From DATKPC01 sp035524275 (GTDB taxonomy: Bacteria; Pseudomonadota; Gammaproteobacteria; Burkholderiales; Burkholderiaceae_F), in assembly GCA_035524275.1 (NCBI GenBank), contig DATKPC010000141.1, positions 1-26,725 on the forward strand: a stretch of 26,725 bases of DNA, written 5' to 3'. The notes beneath the pieces are model-generated. The model was given only the letters and a program-made list of their open reading frames with translations, did no database searches and had not been told where the DNA came from. This document shows, one piece after another, positions 1 to 5,501 of this stretch; the stretch's first letter is position 1; each line of letters begins with the position of its first letter. A program made the translations under genes and the position numbers.

Positions 1-1159
1 GGCCCCCCGCGACGCCGAGCAGCAGGAAGAGGGCGGCGCTGCGCAGATCGAGTGCGAGCGCCGGCTGCACGCCGCGGAAATAGCCGCCGCCGAGGTCTCC
101 GCCGAGCCAGCGCAGCGCGGCCGCCGCGCCGCCGGCGCCGATCGCAAGGCCGCCGATCGCGCCCGCCAGTCCGATCGCGAGCGCCTCGGCGACGACGAGG
201 CGCTCGACTTGCCGGCGCGTCATGCCCAGGACGCGCAGCAGCGCGATCTCGCGCTGCCGCGCGGCGGCCGACTGCGATTGCAGCGAGAACACGAGGAAGG
301 CGCCGGTAAACAGCGCGACGAGCGCCAGCGCATTGAGGTTGACCCGATAGGCGTGCGACAGGCTCGCGATTCGCGCCACGTCGTCGTCGGGCGCCTCGAT
401 GCGGACACCCGGCGGCAATCGCAGGTCGCGCGCGAGCCGCTCCTTCGAGGCGCCGGAAGCGAGTTTCAGGTCGATCCGGGTCAGCCGTCCGAGCCGGCCC
501 AGGCGCCACTGCGCGTATGCGATGTCCATCGCCGCGACGAGTCGGCCGGGCCGTATCGCCGGAAGCAGTCCGGCGACGCGAAGGCGCGCGCGCGTCCCGC
601 CGGCATCGACGACGATGTCGTCGCCGGCCCGCGCGCGCAGAGCGACGGACGCCGCCGGCGACAGGAAGATGCCGTCCTGCAGCAGGGCCATCATCGGGGC
701 CGGTGCCTCGCCCGTGATCGTGGTGTCGCGATCCGGCGCAACCGGCCGGCTCGGGCTCGGCGACAGCGGCTGGCCGACCTCGGAGGGGGCCATCCGGGCC
801 GCGCGTAGCGCGTCGATGCCGAGGATCGTCAGCATCCTGCCGCGGCCCGGCGCCGGGTCGGCGACGACGACGTCCGTTTCGACGACCGGATTGAAATCGA
901 CCACGTCGTCGTCGCGGGCGACCTCGGCAAGCAGGGATTCGTCAAAGCCGTCGCGTTCGCCGCGGATAATCGCGTCGGCGGTACCCGACAACTCACGCGC
1001 GGCGGCGGCGAACTCCGCCAGCGCCGAGCTGTTGATCAGGTGCACCGCAAAGCCGAGCGCGACGCCGAGCGCCACGGCGACGAATTGCACCAGCGCGCGT
1101 ACCGGATGGGCGCGCGCCGGCTCCAGCGCCAGGCGTCGAAGGAGCCACGTCGCGTTCAT
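1..1159 (-). CDS. FtsX/MacB-family ABC transporter permease, 3' end cut by window edge
   Basis: The reading frame runs open from ATG at 1159 to the first base of the window (about 386 codons visible), so the C-terminus is missing. The first 25 residues are a basic amphipathic start, followed by a membrane segment (about residues 24-42, VQFVAVALGVALGFAVHLI). Then comes a long extracytoplasmic domain of the MacB periplasmic core type with many Asp/Val stretches. At about residues 285-310 a second hydrophobic segment begins, followed by an FtsX-like cytoplasmic motif rich in Arg (AARQREIALLRVLGMTRRQV), and a third segment starts at the edge. This is the FtsX-type permease topology. The gene starts 19 bases after the stop of the ATPase gene, so the two form one operon. 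Related pairs are LolCD, YbbAP and MacB. The cargo cannot be told from sequence, though the order resembles ybbA-ybbP. Confidence 0.85.
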   Translation of the reverse strand, partial: MNATWLLRRLALEPARAHPVRALVQFVAVALGVALGFAVHLINSSALAEFAAAARELSGTADAIIRGERDGFDESLLAEVARDDDVVDFNPVVETDVVVADPAPGRGRMLTILGIDALRAARMAPSEVGQPLSPSPSRPVAPDRDTTITGEAPAPMMALLQDGIFLSPAASVALRARAGDDIVVDAGGTRARLRVAGLLPAIRPGRLVAAMDIAYAQWRLGRLGRLTRIDLKLASGASKERLARDLRLPPGVRIEAPDDDVARIASLSHAYRVNLNALALVALFTGAFLVFSLQSQSAAARQREIALLRVLGMTRRQVERLVVAEALAIGLAGAIGGLAIGAGGAAAALRWLGGDLGGGYFRGVQPALALDLRSAALFLLLGVAGG

Positions 1160-1178
1160 CGCCAGGACCTGCTTCGCC

Positions 1179-1835
1179 TCACGCCGGCAACAGCCGGCCA
1201 CGCTCCAGCCTCAGTACGCGGTCGGCTCGCGCCGCCGCGGTCGCCGAGTGCGTGACCAGCACGACGGCTGCCTGGTGCCGGCGGACGAGCCCCGCGATGA
1301 GGTCGAGCGCCATGCCCGCCGACTCCGGATCGAGATTGCCGGTCGGCTCGTCGGCGAGCACGAGCGCGGGTTCGTGGACCAGCGCGCGCGCGAGCGCGAC
1401 GCGCTGCAGTTCCCCGCCGGAGAGCTCGCGCGGCATCGCGCTCGCGCGTGCGCCAAGCCCGACGGCATCCAGCAGCGCCCGCGCGCGACGCTCGCGCTCC
1501 GCCGGCGGTGCCTGAAGCAGGACCAGGGGCAGCATCACGTTGTCGGCGAGCGTGAGATGCGGCAGGACGTGGAAGGCCTGGAAGACGAATCCGAGGCGGC
1601 GCCGCCTCAGAACGGTTCGCGCATCGTCGCCCAGCGCCGCGACGTCGGTACCGTCCAGTTCGATGCGGCCGGCGTCGGGCGATTCCAGCCCCGCGATCAG
1701 GTTGAGCAGCGTCGACTTGCCGCTGCCCGACTCGCCGATCACCGCGACGTGGCTGCCGGGCGCGACCGACAGCGAGACCTCGTCGAGGATCGTGCGCGTC
1801 CCGAAGCGCTTGCACAGGCCCTCGATCTTCAGCAT
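1179..1835 (-). CDS. ABC transporter ATP-binding protein, LolD/YbbA type
   Basis: A 218-residue ATPase of the small LolD/MacB/YbbA class, which powers FtsX-type permeases for lipoprotein release, efflux or envelope stress functions. Visible motifs are Walker A GESGSGKST (residues 34-42), Q-loop Gln near 86 (FVFQAF), signature LSGGE (138-142), Walker B LVLADEP (158-164) with the catalytic Glu, D-loop NLDP, and the switch His in LVTHS (about 195). Length is typical of the family (about 220-235). The ATG at 1835 is the natural start because the conserved family opening (MLKIEGLCKRFG) follows directly. It lies upstream of the truncated permease and is surely co-transcribed with it. Expected to act as a homodimer at the inner membrane. 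The specific substrate is not determinable here. Confidence 0.92.
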   Translation of the reverse strand: MLKIEGLCKRFGTRTILDEVSLSVAPGSHVAVIGESGSGKSTLLNLIAGLESPDAGRIELDGTDVAALGDDARTVLRRRRLGFVFQAFHVLPHLTLADNVMLPLVLLQAPPAERERRARALLDAVGLGARASAMPRELSGGELQRVALARALVHEPALVLADEPTGNLDPESAGMALDLIAGLVRRHQAAVVLVTHSATAAARADRVLRLERGRLLPA

Positions 1836-1936
1836 GGCTCGATTCTATGCGGGATGCGGCCGCGTCCCGGCGGTTGCGCGGACGCCATCGCGCGCCCCGT
1901 ACACTGCGCCGCGTATCCGCAGACCGGAGGTATCCG
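1836..1936. promoter_or_regulatory. Divergent promoter region between ABC operon and threonine ammonia-lyase
   Basis: These 101 bases separate two divergent genes and must carry at least the start signals for both. On the plus strand TACACT at 1900-1905 is a plausible -10 element. The best -35-like hexamer (TTGCGC, 1874-1879) is 20 bases away, longer than ideal, so the promoter call is weak. A good ribosome binding site, CCGGAGG at 1924-1930, sits 6 bases before the ATG at 1937. Confidence 0.3.
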
Positions 1937-3172
1937 ATGACGCAGCACGTTCCGGCGGCGCCTGCCGCGGTCACGATCGACGACGTCCGTGCCGCCGCGT
2001 CGCTGCTGGCCGGGCAGGTGGAGATCACGCCCTGCCTGCACTCGCGCACGCTGTCGCAGATCACCGGCGCCGAGGTCTATCTCAAGTTCGAGAACCTGCA
2101 GTTCACCTCGTCATTCAAGGAGCGGGGCGCGCTGTCCTGCCTGGCGCGCCTGGACGCCGCGCAGCGTGGCCGTGGCGTCATCGCGTGCTCCGCGGGCAAT
2201 CACGCGCAGGGCGTCGCCTACCATGCGCAGCGACTGCAGGTCCCGGCCGTCATCGTGATGCCGCGGTTCACGCCGAGCGTGAAGGTGGAGGCGACCCGCC
2301 GCTTCGGCGCCGAAATCATCCTGGCCGGCGACACGTTCGACGATGCGCGGCTCGAGGCGACGCGGCTCGCCGCGAGCCGCGGCCTGACGATGGTGCATCC
2401 GTACGACGACCCGTCGGTGATCGCGGGCCAGGGCACGATCGGCCTCGAGATGCTCGCGGCTCAGCCGCAGATCGACACGCTGTGCGTCGCGGTCGGCGGC
2501 GGCGGGCTCATATCCGGGATCGCGACCGCGGCGCGCGCGCTGAAGCCGTCGATTCGGATCGTCGGCGTGCAGACCGACCGTTTCCCGGCCATGTACGCGT
2601 GGTTCAAGGGCGTCGACATGGAGTCGGCGGCGGCGACGCTCGCCGAAGGGATCGCGGTCAAGTCGCCGGGGCAGATCACGCGCCGGATCGTCCGCGATCT
2701 GGTGGACGACGTCGTGCTCGTCTCCGACGGCGACATCGAGCATGCGATCCTGCTGCTGCTGGAGATCGAGAAGACGGTGGTCGAGGGCGCCGGCGCGGCC
2801 GGGCTCGCGGCGCTGCTGCAGCACCGCGCGCTTTTCGAGGGCCGGCGGGTAGGGTTGGTCCTATGCGGCGGGAATATCGACCCCATCCTGCTCGCCGACA
2901 TCATCGAACGCGGGATGGTGCGCGCCGGCCGGCTGGCGCGGATCCGCGTCGCGATCCGCGACATGCCGGGCGAGCTCGCGCGCGTGGCCGCGCTCGTCGG
3001 TCAGGTCGGCGCCAACATCGAGGAGGTGCAGCACCAGCGCGCGTTCACGGCACTGCCGTTGCAGAACGCCCAGCTGGAGATGGTGCTGCAGACGCGCGGA
3101 CCCGAGCACATCGAAGAGGTGCTGCGGGTCCTGCGCGGGGCGGGGATGGCGGCGGAGATCGATGCCTATTAG
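1937..3172 (+). CDS. ilvA: Threonine ammonia-lyase (threonine dehydratase) with C-terminal ACT domain
   Basis: PLP-dependent conversion of L-threonine to 2-oxobutanoate and ammonia, the first step toward isoleucine. The protein has 411 residues. The PLP lysine is K61 in SSFKERGA, the substrate loop SAGNHAQG lies at 85-92, and the phosphate-binding glycine loop GGGGL at 187-191. The last 75-80 residues form an ACT domain (IRVAIRDMPGELARVAAL...), expected to bind amino acid effectors. With one ACT domain and about 410 residues it fits the short IlvA/TdcB-with-ACT class rather than the roughly 510-residue E. coli IlvA. The frame is open upstream to 1847, but ATG 1937 has a GGAGG site at correct spacing and begins at the conserved N-terminus. 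Transcribed alone, convergent with the small peptide gene. Confidence 0.93.
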   Translation: MTQHVPAAPAAVTIDDVRAAASLLAGQVEITPCLHSRTLSQITGAEVYLKFENLQFTSSFKERGALSCLARLDAAQRGRGVIACSAGNHAQGVAYHAQRLQVPAVIVMPRFTPSVKVEATRRFGAEIILAGDTFDDARLEATRLAASRGLTMVHPYDDPSVIAGQGTIGLEMLAAQPQIDTLCVAVGGGGLISGIATAARALKPSIRIVGVQTDRFPAMYAWFKGVDMESAAATLAEGIAVKSPGQITRRIVRDLVDDVVLVSDGDIEHAILLLLEIEKTVVEGAGAAGLAALLQHRALFEGRRVGLVLCGGNIDPILLADIIERGMVRAGRLARIRVAIRDMPGELARVAALVGQVGANIEEVQHQRAFTALPLQNAQLEMVLQTRGPEHIEEVLRVLRGAGMAAEIDAY

Positions 3173-3201
3173 TCGACGGCAAGTTGAAATCGACGGCAAG
3201 T
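3173..3201. repeat. Short tandem duplication, 12-bp identical core with 17-bp period
   Basis: TCGACGGCAAGT occurs at 3173-3184 and again at 3190-3201, starting at the base after the ilvA stop codon and inside the 58-base convergent gap between ilvA and the peptide gene. The five bases after each copy (TGAAA and AGACC) also partly agree, so the period is 17 bp. It looks like a local slippage duplication. No terminator-like T-run accompanies it. Confidence 0.7.
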
Positions 3202-3230
3202 AGACCGCGCCGCTGTCGGCCCTGGGCGGG

Positions 3231-3392
3231 CTAGTGAAGCGAAACGATTCCGCCGCCGCCGCCGACCCAGGCGAGTTCCAGCGAGGAAAGCTCGGCAATC
3301 GCGGCCTTGGGCGCTGCGGGCTGGACGCTCGTGGTGCGCTCGTCGATCGCGGTCTCGGCTTCGCGGACAACTTCCTGATTCGCCAGTTCCAT
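3231..3392 (-). CDS. Small double-glycine leader peptide precursor (53 aa), candidate cargo of the C39 exporter
   Basis: Predicted to be a short secreted peptide whose leader is removed during export. ATG at 3392 is preceded by GAGGGGAAGCAC, an excellent Shine-Dalgarno at correct spacing, so translation is credible despite the small size. The N-terminal 30 residues are polar and acidic (MELANQEVVREAETAIDE...), with no Sec signal. The end reads ELSSLELAWVGGGGGIVSLH. Aligning G45-G46 as positions -2/-1 of a double-glycine leader puts L35 at -12, S36 at -11, E39 at -8, L40 at -7 and V43 at -4, matching the classical consensus at every key position. Cleavage after G46 would release GGIVSLH, 7 residues. 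The run of five glycines leaves the exact site open. The neighbouring C39 exporter supports the role. No family was recognised; a bacteriocin is less likely given so short a core. Confidence 0.8.
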   Translation of the reverse strand: MELANQEVVREAETAIDERTTSVQPAAPKAAIAELSSLELAWVGGGGGIVSLH

Positions 3393-3561
3393 GTGCTTCC
3401 CCTCTCAATCTCACTGTTAGACAAAATGTCGAAATCAAGGGTTTGTATGCGACAAACCCGGAAAAAATCTTAGACAAATGGAACAACCGGAGTTTGCGGT
3501 CGGAAAATTTGCTGCACAATCGCAATAATCGGTTTCGCGTCGATGGGCTAAAGGCAAGTAC
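3393..3561. promoter_or_regulatory. AT-rich divergent promoter region of peptide gene and TPR-HD-GYP gene
   Basis: 169 bases between two divergent start codons. Bases 3421-3480 are about 37 percent G+C, far below the surrounding genes. The region holds three direct GACAAA elements, a perfect inverted repeat and a repeated TTAGACAAA (annotated separately). On the minus side GAGGGG at about 3399-3404 is the peptide gene's ribosome binding site. On the plus side AAGG at 3551-3554 lies 7 bases before the GTG start of the HD-GYP gene. No convincing sigma-70 -35/-10 pair was found in either direction: AATAAT (3524-3529) and CACAAT (3515-3520) are possible -10 elements without well-spaced partners. 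An activator-dependent or alternative-sigma promoter is possible. Confidence 0.6.
3417..3478. repeat. Putative operator: three GACAAA direct repeats plus an 8-bp inverted repeat
   Basis: GACAAA occurs at 3420-3425, 3451-3456 and 3473-3478, with start-to-start distances of 31 and 22 bp, close to three and two DNA turns. The outer two are part of the identical nonamer TTAGACAAA (3417-3425 and 3470-3478, 53 bp apart, about five turns). The middle copy forms the right arm of a perfect inverted repeat GGGTTTGT (3439-3446) / ACAAACCC (3452-3459) with a 5-base spacer. The first copy also lies in the small palindrome GACA-AAA-TGTC (3420-3430). Helically phased repeats between two divergent genes suggest binding of a regulator; which one is unknown. 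Confidence 0.5.
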
Positions 3562-5475
3562 GTGGCGATTGAGGTTCTGGAACGATTACGTCTTGCACTT
3601 GAAACGGGTGCGAAACCTGCGGTTGAGTGCGTCGATCGGGATGTCGGCGAACTTGCCGAGTTGCTGTCGCTCGCGACGCGCTCGCCCTCGCTGGACACGC
3701 CGAACGATTTCGCCGAGGCGGCTCGCCTTCTGCATGGCATCGCCATGGAAACGCCGACGCCGGCCTGCCTGCGCTGCTGCCTCACGATCGTCGAGTATCT
3801 GTTTCTCAATGGCCGCGCCCGCGCGGCGCTCCAGGTCGCCGACGACGCCGTCGCCTGCGCGAATGCGGTTGGCGACGACGCGGCCAATCGCCGCGCGCTC
3901 AATCTGCGCGGCGTCGTCTACGTGGACGCGGGCGACTACCCGGGGGCGATCGAGTCCTACGCCGCGGCGCTGGAATACGCTGAAAGGCTTCCCGACCTGT
4001 CACTCGCCGCTTCGGTCTGGAACAATCTCGGCGTCGCGTTCATACAAACCGCCGCCTACCGCGATAGCATCGCGTGCCTCGACCGCGCCGTCGAACTCCT
4101 GGCGGGCGATGAGCGCCCGGCGTCGCGCTGGATCGTGCTCGCGGCCCGCGGGAACATCGCCCTCTGCCACCTCCACCTGGAAGAGTACGGGGCCGGGCTG
4201 CGCAGCATCGTGCAGGCGATCGAGAGCGGAGGCGAGCCGTCGAGTCCTTCGGAACTGGTCCAGCGCACGACCGCCGAGGCGACCTATGCCCGGTTGTTGA
4301 TCGAGGCGAAGGCCTATGCGACGGCCAAGGAAAGGGCGGCTCTCGCCAAGCAGTTTGCATCGACGTCGCGGCTGGATCGCGCCGAATTCGAGGCGGCGAT
4401 TGCCGAAGGCCTCGTCGAAGTCCACAACGGCCAGGCCGACATCGGCCTGTCGCGGCTGGCGCGGGTACTCGAAAGGGCTCGCGCCCAGCGGGGCGTCCTG
4501 CGCGATGCCCTGATCGCGATGGTCAAGGCGCACGAAGCCGCCAGCAAGCACGATATCGCGCTCGTGTATCTCCGCGAGCTGATGATGCATACGGGCGAAG
4601 TGAGGAAGGAGAACGCGCTGTTCCACCACCGGCTGCATCTCGACCGCCTGGAGCGCCGCCGGGCTTCCGAGCCGAGCACGACGGTCGACCGCGTGATGGA
4701 ACACCACGAGAGCGCGCTGCGGCACAAGCTCGCGAAGCAGGTCGCACGGCAGGAGATGGTCCGGGCGCGGATCGAGATGCTGGAGCGCCTCGCGATCACC
4801 GCGGAACTGCGCGACGACGCCACCGGCGAGCACTGCTTCCGCGTCGGCCGGCTGGCGTCGCTGCTCGCGCAGGAGTACGGCTGCGACGACGACACGTGCG
4901 CGATGATCGATCTCGCGGCGCGCCTGCACGATATCGGAAAGGTCGGCGTACCCGACGGCATCCTGCTCAAGCGCGGGCGGCTGAACGAGGCCGAGCTGTC
5001 GCTGGTTCGCGCGCACGCCACGATCGGCGCCGAGCTGCTGGCGCAGAGCCACGAAGAGCACCTGAAGCTCGCCGAGGACATCGCGCGGTTCCACCACGAA
5101 TGGTGGAACGGCAACGGCTATCCGTTCGGCATCGGCGAGACCGCGATCCCGCTCGGCGCACGCATCACGGCGCTGGCCGACGTCTTCGACACGCTGACGC
5201 ACGACCGCGCCTATCGCACCGCGCGAACGCCGCAGGATGCACTCGACGAGATCCTGCGGTTGAAGGGCAAGCAGTTCGATCCGCAACTCACCGACCTGTT
5301 CGTCGCGATGGTGCCGCGGCTGCAGCGCGAAGTCGGGGACCTCGACGCGCATCTCGCGTTGGCCGCCGGCGAGTCGACGTTCATCCGCGCGCGACGCAAG
5401 ATCGCCGACACGCTGCGCAAGGCGAGTGCCTCCGGCGTGCAGGGTCCGCCGGCGGGCCCGCTGGCGCGCGAATAG
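3562..5475 (+). CDS. TPR-repeat protein with C-terminal HD-GYP cyclic-di-GMP phosphodiesterase domain
   Basis: A 637-residue cytoplasmic protein without signal peptide or membrane segments. Residues about 60-360 are helical repeats of TPR type (for example ALNLRGVVYVDAGDYPGAIESYAAAL, split here as residues 112-124 and 125-137, and ASVWNNLGVAFIQTAAYRDS near 150-169). A likely coiled-coil linker lies at 375-410. Residues about 411-600 are HD-GYP: TGEHCFRVGRLA (421-432), catalytic HD pair H456-D457 (RLHDIGKVGVPD), H485, HHE at 511-513, GNGYP at 517-521 and D540. All expected metal and GYP residues are present, so c-di-GMP hydrolysis is likely. The GTG start at 3562 is the first start in frame after the TAA at 3526 and has AAGG 7 bases upstream. 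It is divergent from the peptide gene and convergent with the exporter. TPR domains bind proteins or peptides, so a sensory role is inferred. Confidence 0.88.
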   Translation: MAIEVLERLRLALETGAKPAVECVDRDVGELAELLSLATRSPSLDTPNDFAEAARLLHGIAMETPTPACLRCCLTIVEYLFLNGRARAALQVADDAVACANAVGDDAANRRALNLRGVVYVDAGDYPGAIESYAAALEYAERLPDLSLAASVWNNLGVAFIQTAAYRDSIACLDRAVELLAGDERPASRWIVLAARGNIALCHLHLEEYGAGLRSIVQAIESGGEPSSPSELVQRTTAEATYARLLIEAKAYATAKERAALAKQFASTSRLDRAEFEAAIAEGLVEVHNGQADIGLSRLARVLERARAQRGVLRDALIAMVKAHEAASKHDIALVYLRELMMHTGEVRKENALFHHRLHLDRLERRRASEPSTTVDRVMEHHESALRHKLAKQVARQEMVRARIEMLERLAITAELRDDATGEHCFRVGRLASLLAQEYGCDDDTCAMIDLAARLHDIGKVGVPDGILLKRGRLNEAELSLVRAHATIGAELLAQSHEEHLKLAEDIARFHHEWWNGNGYPFGIGETAIPLGARITALADVFDTLTHDRAYRTARTPQDALDEILRLKGKQFDPQLTDLFVAMVPRLQREVGDLDAHLALAAGESTFIRARRKIADTLRKASASGVQGPPAGPLARE

Positions 5476-5481
5476 CGCGCG

Positions 5482-5501
5482 GCCCCGCCTGCGGGCGAGG
5501 C
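5482..5501. terminator. Possible bidirectional hairpin between convergent genes
   Basis: GCCCCGCC (5482-5489), loop TGCG, GGCGAGGC (5494-5501) can form an 8-bp stem with one mismatch. It sits in the 25-base gap between the HD-GYP stop and the exporter stop, which is a natural place for a shared terminator. There is no T-run on either strand, so intrinsic termination is uncertain. Confidence 0.3.

Noticed and set aside
3426..3473. 15-codon basic ORF on the plus strand, in the divergent promoter region
   Set aside because: No ribosome binding site and it lies over the GACAAA/palindrome region, which is better explained as regulatory DNA.
3509..3529. TTGCTG and AATAAT as a sigma-70 promoter for the HD-GYP gene
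   Set aside because: The spacer is only 9 bases; no alternative partner at 16-18 bases was found.
3443..4300. Long plus-strand open frame starting in the promoter region
   Set aside because: It overlaps the TPR-HD-GYP gene in another frame; the latter has clear family motifs and the shadow frame is Arg/Ser-rich, as expected for off-frame GC-rich DNA.
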